A DNA stretch of 36,348 nt from Flavobacteriales bacterium (GCA_016763995.1 JAESST010000086.1:1-36348), one strand, 5' to 3'. Positions 23,344 to 33,079 are shown, numbered from the stretch's first letter. Program-made: numbers and translations. The notes: generated by a model from the sequence alone, not told the origin.

Positions 23344-24446
23344 TAATGTTGCTTTCTTTCGGCTAATTTAAGGAATAAGTCCTCATAGCTCTGAATGATA
23401 ATTTCCCAAGCATATTGTTTTTCTATTTTACTGCGATTTAATCGAATGTATTCTTTTTCAAGTTCAGGCCCTATGGGAGTATCCATAATTTTTTTAACAT
23501 CCTCTACTGAAGAGAAATAGTACGCTTCTGATTCTAATATGGCTTTATTAAATATATTATCATGAGCAACAATAAACGCAGAAGATGCCATTGCTTCCAA
23601 TAATGAAGGGTTGGTGCCTCCAACGGAATGACCATGAAAATATAAGTTAGAATAATGTCTTAGATTATTCAATACAAGTAAATCATAAATCCCTCCTAAA
23701 AATTGAATATTGGGTTTTGATTTATATTTATTTACCAAATATTTACCAAATTCATTTTCAGTTTTCCCCACGACTAAAAACGTTCGTTGGTTCGCTGCAG
23801 AAACAACTCCATCTAGAATAATCTCTATATTATTTTCAGGTTCCATTCTAGCAATCAGCATATTGTAAGACCCTTTAGACACGTTATACCGTTCTAATAT
23901 TGAAAGGTCTGGTGTCGAAAACAAATCTGAGCCATAGGCAATAAAGGTAGAATCTAATTGATATTTGTCTTTTAAATAGGACTGTATTCCTTTAGAGTCA
24001 GCAACCAAATGATTAGAACTTTCTACTGCCCACTTCTCTGCTTTTTTTAAGAACCCTTGAACTGGAGAGCTAAATTTAGTTCGTTTCCATTCTAGCCCAT
24101 CCATATTGGTAACTACAATCGACTTTCGAGGTAATAAGCTTTTCCAAATAGAACTACTTGTGTACCCTAACTGAAGAAGTATATCAAAGTTCTGCTTTCG
24201 GGCATTCATGATGCAGTTAAAATCATATAAAAACTGACCTGTTGTTCCTATTTTATCTTCCCAATCTTTACAGTGTTGAAGCCTAACCCCATTCCATTCT
24301 TTTTTTTGATATGGATGATCGGAAGAATTGTAAACCACCACCTCATGCCCTCTTTTCACCAATCCAACCGAAAGGTATTCTGCAAACTGCTCGAACCCTC
24401 CATAATGATTTGGTATCCCCCTAGTTCCGAGTATCCCTATCTTCAT
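23343..24446 (-). CDS. Glycosyltransferase, GT4 type with DUF1972 N-terminal domain
   Basis: The 367-residue protein opens MKIGILGTRGIPNHYGGFEQ, the signature of the DUF1972 subgroup of GT4 enzymes that includes several rhamnosyltransferases. The C-terminal GT-B half has YNMLIARMEPENNIEIILDG and the donor-site loop GHSVGGTNPSLLEAMA. It should add a sugar to the lipid-linked repeat unit at the cytoplasmic face. The ATG at 24446 gives the conserved N terminus exactly and overlaps the Wzy/ligase gene by 26 nt. Donor and acceptor are unknown. Confidence 0.88.
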   Translation of the reverse strand: MKIGILGTRGIPNHYGGFEQFAEYLSVGLVKRGHEVVVYNSSDHPYQKKEWNGVRLQHCKDWEDKIGTTGQFLYDFNCIMNARKQNFDILLQLGYTSSSIWKSLLPRKSIVVTNMDGLEWKRTKFSSPVQGFLKKAEKWAVESSNHLVADSKGIQSYLKDKYQLDSTFIAYGSDLFSTPDLSILERYNVSKGSYNMLIARMEPENNIEIILDGVVSAANQRTFLVVGKTENEFGKYLVNKYKSKPNIQFLGGIYDLLVLNNLRHYSNLYFHGHSVGGTNPSLLEAMASSAFIVAHDNIFNKAILESEAYYFSSVEDVKKIMDTPIGPELEKEYIRLNRSKIEKQYAWEIIIQSYEDLFLKLAERKQH

Positions 24447-25713
24447 TTAAATATGGTTTAAGTTGTAAAAGAAGGAGTAAGAAGAATATAAAAAATACAA
24501 TTCCTTTGTTTCGTTCGATAATAGACTCCGTCATTTGAAAAATAACGAAACCAATTAAAAATGCTGCTAAAAGAAAGTTTTTCTTCTCAATGGCAGCCAT
24601 TAAGAAACTAAAATGAAGCATTATGTATAGCCCTAAGCCAATCAAGCCTAGCTCAGCCAAAACTTGAACAAACTGATTGTGGATGTTATAATTTTCATAC
24701 CAAGGGTTCAAGCCATTTTTATAGAACTCTTTATTAATAATAGCTCTACGATCTCCAGGGGAATATCCTAAAATCATTGTACCTTCATCTAACATTTTGT
24801 TTACTACTACATACCAAAAGGTAATGCGCATGGAGGTTCCATTAAATTTAGGAATATCTTCTGCAACTATTAATTCTCCACGTTTAATCTTTTCTAGGTT
24901 TTCCATCCCATTCAGTTGTGCTAACTCCGCAATACGATTCTTAACCGCCGGAACTTTAGAGATTCCAAATACTGAGACAACTCCAATTAACAGTACGATG
25001 CTGACTTCTTTCCATCCAACTTTTTGTTTGATGGCACGAATTAGAAAGCCAATAATTAAGAAAAAGCTTGTTACTACCAATACATTTTTAGAAGCCGAAA
25101 TCAGCAATCCAACAAGCGATAAGACAATGCTTATTATCAAAAGAAATTTCTCTGTATTCTTTAATTCGTTCTTTTGAAAAAGAAAGGCAGTTATTAATAT
25201 GGATAGGAAAATGTAATACGAGTAAAAAACTGCATGAAATGCCAGAGAGCTTGTAAAATCATGATAGGTTAATAAGCTGCCTTCTGTAAAATAATGTGAG
25301 ATAGACTGAACCAGCAAAACAATGGTACAAAGTGCCATCGAATATACATACGCCTTTAACCAAAAAAGAAACTGCTGATAACTTGGCCTTAGATCAAATA
25401 AGATTAAAGGAAAGATCAGCAAACTTAGCTTGCTTTCCACATTCTTAATCCCATAGCTTATGTCTGTTGTATAAAACAAAGAGATGATTTGCCAAACAAA
25501 AAATCCTAAAAACGAAAAAAAGATCCATTTCTCATACCTACTTTCAAAATTGAACGACGGTTTACGTTTCGTTACTATTTTCTGAATAATCCAAAATACA
25601 AGTAAGGCAACAATCCCTAAATTAGAAACCTTGTAAGGTAGTGGAAATGAAATTGCAATAAAAAGTATACTGAAATGTATTCCTCTGCTTAAATATTGGT
25701 TTAACTTGCTCAT
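24421..25713 (-). CDS. O-antigen polymerase/ligase family membrane protein (Wzy_C type)
   Basis: A 430-residue protein with about ten to twelve hydrophobic segments. It has a large soluble loop around residues 255-340 that contains ENYNIHNQFVQVLAELGLIGL, the conserved H-N..L..L.E.G..G pattern of Wzy_C proteins. These enzymes polymerise repeat units or ligate O-antigen to lipid A at the periplasmic side. With Wzx and WcaJ in the same operon the polymerase role is likely, but ligase cannot be ruled out. A 105-bp gap separates it from the upstream GT2 gene. Confidence 0.85.
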   Translation of the reverse strand: MSKLNQYLSRGIHFSILFIAISFPLPYKVSNLGIVALLVFWIIQKIVTKRKPSFNFESRYEKWIFFSFLGFFVWQIISLFYTTDISYGIKNVESKLSLLIFPLILFDLRPSYQQFLFWLKAYVYSMALCTIVLLVQSISHYFTEGSLLTYHDFTSSLAFHAVFYSYYIFLSILITAFLFQKNELKNTEKFLLIISIVLSLVGLLISASKNVLVVTSFFLIIGFLIRAIKQKVGWKEVSIVLLIGVVSVFGISKVPAVKNRIAELAQLNGMENLEKIKRGELIVAEDIPKFNGTSMRITFWYVVVNKMLDEGTMILGYSPGDRRAIINKEFYKNGLNPWYENYNIHNQFVQVLAELGLIGLGLYIMLHFSFLMAAIEKKNFLLAAFLIGFVIFQMTESIIERNKGIVFFIFFLLLLLQLKPYLNEDRDTRN

Positions 25714-25818
25714 TTCCGATTAGAAGATTTGTAAATCTACCTTTAATAGAATAGCTAGCATCAGGTCTCAGTTATTTTTTATCCACTATAGCTCTTCAAT
25801 AAGTTTTACTTGCCAATA

Positions 25819-26637
25819 CTAAACTCTTTGCTTGTTCAATTTCCATTTAGATTGAATCAACTTTAGGATAGAAATTTCATTCCCAAAGTGGGTCCTAATG
25901 TATTTCCAACGCTGCCATATTTCCATAAGAGAACTAATCTTAGAAAAGAAATAAGACTTATTTATTTCATGAGAGCCTACTACATTTGATTGATGTTGCC
26001 TATAATAAACCGTTTTTTCTAAGCTATAACCAATAACTCCATAATAAGATGCATGCATTGTTAGCCAATGGTCGTGTTGAAATAAAGGAGCCTTTATTGG
26101 GTGCAATCTATGAATTAAAGCCTTTGTAAAAATCATAGTGCAGCCTGCAGCTATGCTTTGGGTAAAAGAATGGTATGGAGTAGCGCTCCACTCTGGGTTT
26201 AATTTTTGCTGTTCGAAAAAAGAAGGATATAATTCCGTCATGTTTTCATTTACAATCTTCATGTCAGTATAGTGCAATGCTAGAGGGTTTTGTTTTTCTA
26301 GGCTTTGGATTGCATTAAAAGCGTTTTGAACTTTTTCAGTAACCCAAACATCATCCTGGTCACAGAACATAATGTATGGAGAATCTACAAAGTGTAGCAT
26401 AGATATAAAGCTGCTACTTGCGTCTCCTCCCTTTCCTCCGGAAACAAACTTTATTCGATTTGCATGTTTAGTACAATATTCTTCAATAATTGCCTCTGTT
26501 CCATCTGATGATCCATCATCGCGAATTAAGAGCTGCCAATTGCGGTAGCTTTGGTTTACAATACTATCCAATTGTTCCCTTAAAAACCTTGATCCATTGT
26601 AGGTAGAAAGTAAAATTTGAATGAGAGGCTTATCCAT
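25819..26637 (-). CDS. Glycosyltransferase family 2 (rhamnosyltransferase-like)
   Basis: The 272-residue GT-A enzyme starts with IQILLSTYNGSRFLREQLDS and has the nucleotide-binding RDDGSSDGT (about 39-47) and metal-binding CDQDDVW (about 92-98). That CDQDD version, with the later AAGCTMIFTKAL segment, is common in GT2 enzymes annotated as rhamnosyl or alpha-1,3-glucosyl transferases. It would extend the repeat unit in the cytoplasm. It overlaps the upstream GT2 gene by 8 nt. Sugar specificity is not established. Confidence 0.87.
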   Translation of the reverse strand: MDKPLIQILLSTYNGSRFLREQLDSIVNQSYRNWQLLIRDDGSSDGTEAIIEEYCTKHANRIKFVSGGKGGDASSSFISMLHFVDSPYIMFCDQDDVWVTEKVQNAFNAIQSLEKQNPLALHYTDMKIVNENMTELYPSFFEQQKLNPEWSATPYHSFTQSIAAGCTMIFTKALIHRLHPIKAPLFQHDHWLTMHASYYGVIGYSLEKTVYYRQHQSNVVGSHEINKSYFFSKISSLMEIWQRWKYIRTHFGNEISILKLIQSKWKLNKQRV

Positions 26638-27433
26638 AAAGTCTCTTTACAAATTGAATTAGAAACCATGGTGAAGTATAATGAATTCCCAATTTTGTCG
26701 CTTTTAATTTTGCCCAAAAGTACATCATTAACTTTTCTCCTTTGCTGTCTGAAACCTCAGAGATTCCCTTCAAATATAATCCAAATCTAAACTTGACAGA
26801 AGAAAGAGTCCTTTCTTCATGCTCAGACAGGCTATGCTCTATAGTTAAAGGAATATGTTGTGCTTTAATTGATGTCTTAGAAAGCTCTCGAAAAAAGTAA
26901 ACATCACTCCAATCCAAAGGAAGCTTCTCATTAAAATTCACATTCTCTAAATGAGCCAACGGAAGCAATGATCCTGCATTAATCGCCAATTGTCTTCCTA
27001 GTTGTAAATTCCCTTCTTTTATGGAGTCTCCATAATGACTTTTCCCATTGAAAAAATAAAATGGAGAGATCTTTCTTCCTGCGGAAGTTAGACTTGGTAA
27101 TATTAGTTGATTGGGAAAATTTACTGCCGCCGTTGTATATGTTTCTAAAGCAATTTTAGGAAAATTAGAATCACTGTCCAATAGCAATAAGTGACTTGCT
27201 GAAATGCCTTTAGCCCATTTAATCGCTTCATTATATGCTTTACTTACTCCAGGGTTGTTTGAATTATGTATATAGCTTATATTTTTCTCTACTAAAGCTT
27301 GTGCATTAGGGCTATTATCATAAACCATATAAGGAATGTTTGCCCCTTCTAGAAGTGTACGATAAGTTTCTGTGTCTTTTAGAAATTGTTGGTAAACAAC
27401 TATTACGGCGACAATTTTTATTCCTACTGCCAT
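26630..27433 (-). CDS. Glycosyltransferase family 2
   Basis: The 267-residue protein has a GT-A pattern: VAVIVVYQQFLKDTETYRTL at the N terminus, YDNSPNAQ (about 38-45), NPGVSKAYNEAIKWA (about 63-77) and LLLDSDSNFP as the DxD site (about 87-96). The NxG...A.N.G-like segment recalls RfbF/WbbL-type rhamnosyltransferases, but this copy is short and divergent. It shares one base with the preceding GT2 stop and overlaps the following GT2 gene, so it is part of the tightly packed polysaccharide operon. Confidence 0.78.
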   Translation of the reverse strand: MAVGIKIVAVIVVYQQFLKDTETYRTLLEGANIPYMVYDNSPNAQALVEKNISYIHNSNNPGVSKAYNEAIKWAKGISASHLLLLDSDSNFPKIALETYTTAAVNFPNQLILPSLTSAGRKISPFYFFNGKSHYGDSIKEGNLQLGRQLAINAGSLLPLAHLENVNFNEKLPLDWSDVYFFRELSKTSIKAQHIPLTIEHSLSEHEERTLSSVKFRFGLYLKGISEVSDSKGEKLMMYFWAKLKATKLGIHYTSPWFLIQFVKRLYG

Positions 27434-28230
27434 TACTTCATCAGTTTGAGACTCATAAAAGGTTTCATCAATAAATTCCCCACCTTGTTTGCAGTACTCT
27501 CTTCTATAAATTTATACTCAAAACTTTCTGTCGGATCTACAAAATAAGTGGCATATAGGTCTTTGTGTTTGTCCCAAATTTGTCTTCTTAATAGCTTAAA
27601 ATCTTTCTGTTTTAAAGAGCTATTTCTACTTTCCTTTCTAATTCTATACCGAAATAGTGGCTCTTCTATTGTTGCTACTTTTCCACCATCTTTTAAAAGG
27701 TTAATCCAATATTCCCAATCTTCAAAGCCTAAAATAAAGTCGGCATCAAAGCCTCCTATTCTTTCCCAATCTTCTCTTTTAAATAGAGAAGTGACAACCA
27801 TTAAATTGCGTGCAAGGAGCACAGAAAAATCATAGCTTGGAAATTTTATTGTTCCTGACTTTTTACCAAACAATTCTACTTGCGTTCTCACAACAGAAAC
27901 TGTGGAATCTTTTTGCATTTGCTCTATACATTTTTCAACAAATGGAGGCTTAATTATATCGTCAGAATCAAGTGCTAGAATATACTCTCCTTTTGCTTTT
28001 TTAATTGCTACATTTCTTGCAGCAGCTACTCCAGTTCTTCCGGTATAGAGCACCTTGTATTTCTCTTGAATTTCTTTTAAATAGGCAATGGTATGTTCGT
28101 CATCTGAACTGTTATCAACAATAATTAGCTCAATATTTTCATAGGTTTGCTTGTTAACAGAAGCTATGGTTTCAGGTAAATATGCCCCTGAATTATAAAC
28201 CGGAATAACAATGCTTACTAATGGTTTCAA
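27433..28230 (-). CDS. Glycosyltransferase family 2
   Basis: A 265-residue GT-A enzyme with VSIVIPVYNSGAYLPETIAS at the start, VDNSSDD (about 38-44), GVAAARNVAIKKAKGEYIL (about 68-86) and DSDDIIKP as the metal site (about 89-96). The acceptor region has GGFDADFILGFEDWEYWINL, the usual ED-W motif. It is a canonical inverting GT2 acting on a lipid-linked or soluble acceptor at the cytoplasmic side. It begins one base after the upstream GT2 gene ends. Confidence 0.9.
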   Translation of the reverse strand: MKPLVSIVIPVYNSGAYLPETIASVNKQTYENIELIIVDNSSDDEHTIAYLKEIQEKYKVLYTGRTGVAAARNVAIKKAKGEYILALDSDDIIKPPFVEKCIEQMQKDSTVSVVRTQVELFGKKSGTIKFPSYDFSVLLARNLMVVTSLFKREDWERIGGFDADFILGFEDWEYWINLLKDGGKVATIEEPLFRYRIRKESRNSSLKQKDFKLLRRQIWDKHKDLYATYFVDPTESFEYKFIEESTANKVGNLLMKPFMSLKLMK

Positions 28231-28231
28231 A

Positions 28232-29254
28232 CTATTTTTTTTTAAGTATTGATTTTACAAAGAAAATGGAATTCCCCTTCAAATCCCCTTTAATGTATTT
28301 TGAAAGGCGTGATTTTTTGAAAAAAGAAATTGCTTTTATCCCTAATCCACTTCCCTGACAGTATCTTCTAAAGAAAAAACCACAGTAATAATTAAAAATA
28401 TCTTCAGAATAAGTCATCGATTTTTGATTTACAGAAACGAGATTTAATAACCAGTCTTCTGTAACTTGAAGATCGTTCTCGTTTGCTTTAGTAGGGCCAT
28501 GCACTAAATTTGAATGATCATCGAGCTCCTTTGATGTCGGAATTACCGTTAAAGCTTGTAACGCTCTTTCTTGAATTTTTTTTATAGCAGAAAGTTGTTC
28601 AAGCCTTTTTATACTGCTAATATTTTGGTCATGAATTCTATATTCAACAAGTTTATCGTTTAAATTCCCAATATGCCCGAGTTGACACAGTTGAGAAAAA
28701 AATTGATAATCTTCTGCTGGAGCAAAACCTTCCATATATCGAAGTGTTTTTGCCTGATCTGCTCTCATCATTACAGAAGAGTTAATAAAATAATTACTGA
28801 ATAATAGTAATGCTTTAAGATGCTCATTCGGTATGTTTCTTTTTACCGATGCAATCTTCTTCCCTTTTTCATTAATGTGAATACAGGCAGATCCTAGAAG
28901 AACATATTCTAAATTTCTCTCTAAGAAAGTTACCTGTTTCTCTAATCGATCTGAACTTGCAATGTCATCACTATCTAAATTAGCAATGTATTTTCCTCTA
29001 GCACACTCAAGTCCTTTGTTCCTCGTAAAAACTAATCCCTTATTCGTTTCATTATCAGACAAACGTAAACGCTTATCTTTCTTTAAAAATTCCTTAATTA
29101 TTTGTGACGTTTGATCAGTAGAACCGTCATTTATTATAATTAGTTCCCAATTTCGATACGTTTGATTAATAATTGATAAGATCGATTCCGAAATATATTT
29201 TTCTGCATTATATGCAGGCATGATTACACTTACCAATGGAGCTTCTGAATTCAT
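28232..29254 (-). CDS. Glycosyltransferase family 2
   Basis: The 340-residue protein has VSVIMPAYNAEKYISESILS, INDGSTDQT (about 39-47), NKGLVFTRNKGLECARGKYI (about 71-90) and the DxD-like LDSDDIAS (about 92-99). FAPAEDYQFFSQL provides the ED catalytic pair. The last 90 residues form a C-terminal extension beyond the GT-A fold with a basic end (FFKKSRLSKYIKGDLKG). It overlaps the upstream gene by 4 nt (ATGA type). It is a clear GT2; the linkage is unknown. Confidence 0.9.
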   Translation of the reverse strand: MNSEAPLVSVIMPAYNAEKYISESILSIINQTYRNWELIIINDGSTDQTSQIIKEFLKKDKRLRLSDNETNKGLVFTRNKGLECARGKYIANLDSDDIASSDRLEKQVTFLERNLEYVLLGSACIHINEKGKKIASVKRNIPNEHLKALLLFSNYFINSSVMMRADQAKTLRYMEGFAPAEDYQFFSQLCQLGHIGNLNDKLVEYRIHDQNISSIKRLEQLSAIKKIQERALQALTVIPTSKELDDHSNLVHGPTKANENDLQVTEDWLLNLVSVNQKSMTYSEDIFNYYCGFFFRRYCQGSGLGIKAISFFKKSRLSKYIKGDLKGNSIFFVKSILKKK

Positions 29255-30186
29255 CTCTTCACAAATTCTAATGTCAACTCTTGATGAGCACTGTTATTTA
29301 ATATGCCTTTGTATTTTTCGAATTCAATACGATATCCTGACAACCATTTATTGTTCAACTCTTCAATCGTCATTTCTCCAGAAATGTTATTGTTCTCTAG
29401 TTGCACCTTATTGCAAGGGTTATTGACAATAATAGATTCTTCATAACAAAGACCAACTCTATTCTCAAATAAAGGATTCATTAATTGAAGGGCTTCTTCA
29501 AAAGAATTTGGTGCTTTAAATTCGAGTTCACCCACAATAATTTTTAGCTCATTGAAGTCAAATAAATGTCCATCAACTGAAAGCGGGTAGGCCCAATCTA
29601 GTTCAGAATTTCTATAAGACCAACTCATCATGTCAGGGTATTTCTTTGATTTATTGAACTTTGGTAGACCCTGTTCTTTTTGCAAAGTGTATGCAAAGCT
29701 TAAATGCTTCCCCATCCTTAAACTCGCAACGTATTTTTTTGTATCAATTGAGGTAAACGTATTAAGATCTAAAGGGTTCTTAAAAACCAAATCATCTACT
29801 AAAAACAAGATCTTAGAAGCCGAAATTCGATCAAAGACTCTCACTAGATCATTCCTGAAAGATTGCTCTTCATTAAATTCAACGTTTTTGTCTTTGTAAC
29901 TTGAAATAAGTTCTTTGTATCCATTTTTAAATTCCTCTGCCGAAGCATGATATAAGATATAAACAGGAATTGTATTCTTGCAAAAATGAAAATAACTTCT
30001 CAATAATGCATCTAATTGCATTGCTCTATCTTTTGAAAAAATCACTATAACAGCACTAGAGTCATTAGAAAAAGAGGTATGTTGTTCTATCTTCCGGTTT
30101 AATTCGGAGAATTTACGAAACCTATGATTATCGTATTTATTACGAATGCCTATTGCAGCTAGTGCTTTTTTAATTAGGCTTTTCAT
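29251..30186 (-). CDS. Probable GT-A-like glycosyltransferase of uncharacterised family
   Basis: The 311-residue protein is not a standard GT2, but has a GT-A flavour. SAVIVIFSKDRAMQLDALLR (about 43-62) resembles a nucleotide-sugar-binding start, IPVYILYHAS a second strand, and KILFLVDDLVFKNPL (about 125-139) a DxD-like site. The N terminus is basic (MKSLIKKALAAIGIRNKYDN) and could bind the membrane surface. It sits between a DUF268 gene (1 nt gap) and a GT2 (4-nt overlap) inside the polysaccharide operon. I infer a glycosyltransferase from fold-like motifs and context; I do not recognise a named family. Confidence 0.55.
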   Translation of the reverse strand: MKSLIKKALAAIGIRNKYDNHRFRKFSELNRKIEQHTSFSNDSSAVIVIFSKDRAMQLDALLRSYFHFCKNTIPVYILYHASAEEFKNGYKELISSYKDKNVEFNEEQSFRNDLVRVFDRISASKILFLVDDLVFKNPLDLNTFTSIDTKKYVASLRMGKHLSFAYTLQKEQGLPKFNKSKKYPDMMSWSYRNSELDWAYPLSVDGHLFDFNELKIIVGELEFKAPNSFEEALQLMNPLFENRVGLCYEESIIVNNPCNKVQLENNNISGEMTIEELNNKWLSGYRIEFEKYKGILNNSAHQELTLEFVKR

Positions 30187-30187
30187 C

Positions 30188-30982
30188 TTAAGAACTTTTC
30201 TTTTTCAATTCAAAGATTCCACAAGCATAATTGAAATTGTACTTGTGCTTTACTGAATCTTGATCTAATTCTGCGTTCTCAAAAAAGTCTCCTTCATCAT
30301 TTACATAAGAAAACCTTTCTACTTGATAATTTTCTTCGAAAATAGAGAGAAGGTATTCAACAGAAAACACACGATGTGCATTAAACTCTATACGCTGTCT
30401 CCCAATTGGGGTTGAAAAGTAAAAAGTACCACCGACTTCCAATAATTTAGTAATGTTTTCTATCGCCTTTAAGTATCCAAAATAGTCAATAGGGTCACCA
30501 TATCTACCCAATCCGAAATGCTCAATAACATGCAAAGATGAAATCGAGTCATATTTCCCTACTAGGTCGGCAGGAAGAACCATCAGGTCTGCCTGTCTAA
30601 ATGAAATATTTTCAATATCGATATTTTGAGGTCGAATATCCATAACCTCTATTTCTCTATAACAAGCAACATGAGCAACAAATCCATCTGTTCTAGAGCC
30701 AATGTCTAAATGTTGCTTTGGGCTTGCTTTAAAAATTCTTCTGGCTACATATAAATCTTGATGAAAGTAATGCCCCGTCATATTTCCTGAAGATTCTGTT
30801 CTCTCATCAAGTATGGGTTTCTTCTCTCCTAAAGGGAAGGTATTATCTTGCCCTTTTTGCTTTAGCAGTTCCTTTAAATCTTTTTTATAGAATGAGAGGC
30901 CTTTAATGCTTCTTTTAAATTTATACACATCAAAACCAAACAAATAAGCTTTGGAAATGTATTTTCTTAATCTTTCTTTCAT
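30188..30982 (-). CDS. DUF268 protein, methyltransferase-like
   Basis: The 264-residue protein matches DUF268 as I remember it: GHYFHQDLYVARRIFKASPK (about 70-89), then HLDIGSRTDGFVAHV as the SAM-binding motif I, VMDIRPQNI, and SLHVIEHFGLGRYGDPIDY (about 147-165). LEVGGTFYFSTPIGRQRIEF follows. The fold is class I SAM-dependent methyltransferase. Such genes often occur in polysaccharide loci and may O-methylate a sugar. Substrate unknown. Confidence 0.8.
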   Translation of the reverse strand: MKERLRKYISKAYLFGFDVYKFKRSIKGLSFYKKDLKELLKQKGQDNTFPLGEKKPILDERTESSGNMTGHYFHQDLYVARRIFKASPKQHLDIGSRTDGFVAHVACYREIEVMDIRPQNIDIENISFRQADLMVLPADLVGKYDSISSLHVIEHFGLGRYGDPIDYFGYLKAIENITKLLEVGGTFYFSTPIGRQRIEFNAHRVFSVEYLLSIFEENYQVERFSYVNDEGDFFENAELDQDSVKHKYNFNYACGIFELKKKSS

Positions 30983-31043
30983 AGCATTCGTACTTAATAA
31001 ATAGGATACTTAACAGGCATAAATTAGCTTACTCTTCTCCTCT

Positions 31044-31688
31044 TTAATAGGTAACACTAATTGTATCCGAAGCAACATTAATTTTAGCATTTGGTCGGTT
31101 TTCCAAAATATATGCTTTTAACTCTTCTAACTTAGGGTAATCTTCGGTTCCATTAAATAATCTAGCATCGTCAATTAGCAGGCAATGGGGCAAAGTTGAA
31201 CTAAATATTGCTCTTAATTCTTCATAAATAGGAGACATTTTTTCTCCCATTGCAGTATTGGCTCCAGAATAATGACCATCTAACCAAAATACTGCAGGAG
31301 TGCTTAGTTGCTTAATTAACTTATGCATTACTTCTCCGCTATCTCCATTCAATAACTTTACTTTCGGCTCATCATTAAACAATACTTGTGCATTCTCCCA
31401 AAACTCCTTACTCAACTCTATGGAATAAATGGTGTCAAAGTTTTTTAATTGAGATAGGATCATATCTCCCATAAACGTTCCAGTCTCTACTAATACGGTA
31501 TAATTTGTTTGTTTTTGAAACTGTGTAACAGTTCTTACCTTTATTGCATGTGGGGGTGGTAATAGCTTATCTGATTCTTCCCATTTTATAATGTTTCTCT
31601 CATCTATCTTCTTTTGATAGCTCTTTTTTCTATTTACTGGCAAAAGGCTCTTCATCCACCTTTCTGCTCTACTATTGTACCTGCTCAT
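31044..31688 (-). CDS. Class I methyltransferase-like protein of the polysaccharide locus
   Basis: A 214-residue protein with a Rossmann pattern: VLVETGTFMGDMIL (motif I, about 69-82), TIYSIELSKEFWENA (motif II), VKLLNGDSGEVMHKL, VFWLDGHYSGANTAMGE and HCLLIDDARLF. The D-x-G-H-Y segment with IDD recalls TylF/FkbM-neighbour sugar methyltransferases, though I cannot name a family. The basic N-terminal 50 residues are extra. It lies 61 nt upstream of the DUF268 gene on the same strand; the two may modify the glycan. Enzymatic activity is inferred. Confidence 0.65.
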   Translation of the reverse strand: MSRYNSRAERWMKSLLPVNRKKSYQKKIDERNIIKWEESDKLLPPPHAIKVRTVTQFQKQTNYTVLVETGTFMGDMILSQLKNFDTIYSIELSKEFWENAQVLFNDEPKVKLLNGDSGEVMHKLIKQLSTPAVFWLDGHYSGANTAMGEKMSPIYEELRAIFSSTLPHCLLIDDARLFNGTEDYPKLEELKAYILENRPNAKINVASDTISVTY

Positions 31689-31771
31689 GAAATGCTTTTA
31701 TTGCCAAAAATACAAATCTAATAGCTGTTAACCTGAATTCGGTTATTCTTAAGGATTCGAGAATTACCTGT

Positions 31772-33079
31772 TTAATATTTTAAAAATCTCCTTATCGAGG
31801 AAAGGTTAAACGGAGATAAAATTAGTTCTAATTGAGAGTGATTATCTTTCAAAGCTAAAATTAAGAAGGTAGAAACAAAGTTTGAAACCATAGAAGCTAT
31901 TGCTGCACCAATGATTCCCATTTTAGGAATCAACCATAAATTGAGGCCAATATTTAATCCAAGGCCAATGATGCTTTTAAAAAAGATGAACTTTTTTAGA
32001 TTTCGAACAATCAAATAGCTCCCAGTCGCCATTCCTATAAAAACAAAATAGAAGCCTAGTCCAATAATTTGTAAAACCTCTCCTGAACCTTCATAAGCCT
32101 CTCCGTACAACAGATTCATTACCCAAGGCCCAAAAAACCAAACTCCGATTGTAAAAATGAGAGCCAAATAAGTCACAATGCTATACAGTTGCTTTAAACT
32201 CGCTTTAAATTCAAGCCCATTTTTCTTATAATTCTGAGTAAGAACTGGTAAAAATGATGAAACTAAAACAGCGGGTAATAAGGTAAACAGTTCATAAATT
32301 CGAATTGCAATGGAGTAAATTCCATTTTCTTGTTCCCCCAGAATCTCAGTTACCATAATTTGATCTATTTTATAATAGATTACTATTACCAATGCACTGA
32401 TCGAAAAAACCAAAGAATCTTTTAATAATGCCTTTGCCAATTCCCAATCAAACGTTTTTAATTTTAACTGGATTGGGGATTTTTTAAGGGAATAAATCAA
32501 GCCTATTGCTCCAAGGCCAAAATCTATTGTTGAAGAAGCCACGAACCAAATCAATGGAGCTCCAGATTGAACAAGGTACAGTTTGTAAAGAGAGACCAAT
32601 ACGAAAGCAATCATGCGGGCTATTACAGATTTTTTCTGCTCTAGTTTTGATTGATAATAATAGTCTATTACATCTAATGATTGAAACAGATAACCGGAGG
32701 TTAGAATAAAAATAAGAGGGATAAGGTAACTTGAAAAACCTTTGAAAAACCCCATGAAAAGAACTGCAAATACAATTCCTAGGGTAGCCCCAATAAATTT
32801 TAGAACAATAGAGGTATTCAACAGTTTTTCCTCCTCGCCCGATCTATTTACAAATTCTCTTGGTCCAATGTATTCCAAGCCTAAAGAAGGGAAAACGATA
32901 AAAAAAGTAAATATGGCTATGCAATAATTCCAGATGCCCATTTTTTCGGGACCTAAATATCTCGCCACCAAAACACCAACAAACAAGCCAACAAATAATC
33001 GAACTAACTTATCTATGAACAGCCACATAGAGTTCCCTAAAAGCTTTCTGCCAATCTTATCTATTAGCCTTTTAATCAT
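31772..33079 (-). CDS. Polysaccharide flippase (Wzx family)
   Basis: The 435-residue protein is strongly hydrophobic with about twelve membrane segments and opens with the Wzx/PST pattern GNSMWLFIDKLVRLFVGLFV, then ARYLGPEKMGIWNYCIAIFT. It should move the lipid-linked repeat unit across the inner membrane for the Wzy-type protein downstream. It is the first gene of the polysaccharide operon; a 119-bp gap separates it from the divergent vWA gene and presumably holds both promoters, although no consensus TAnnTTTG is exact there. Confidence 0.92.
   Translation of the reverse strand: MIKRLIDKIGRKLLGNSMWLFIDKLVRLFVGLFVGVLVARYLGPEKMGIWNYCIAIFTFFIVFPSLGLEYIGPREFVNRSGEEEKLLNTSIVLKFIGATLGIVFAVLFMGFFKGFSSYLIPLIFILTSGYLFQSLDVIDYYYQSKLEQKKSVIARMIAFVLVSLYKLYLVQSGAPLIWFVASSTIDFGLGAIGLIYSLKKSPIQLKLKTFDWELAKALLKDSLVFSISALVIVIYYKIDQIMVTEILGEQENGIYSIAIRIYELFTLLPAVLVSSFLPVLTQNYKKNGLEFKASLKQLYSIVTYLALIFTIGVWFFGPWVMNLLYGEAYEGSGEVLQIIGLGFYFVFIGMATGSYLIVRNLKKFIFFKSIIGLGLNIGLNLWLIPKMGIIGAAIASMVSNFVSTFLILALKDNHSQLELILSPFNLSSIRRFLKY

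Noticed and set aside
25779-25787. DnaA-box-like TTATCCACT
   Set aside because: A single 8/9 match in an AT-rich gap without a cluster is expected by chance.
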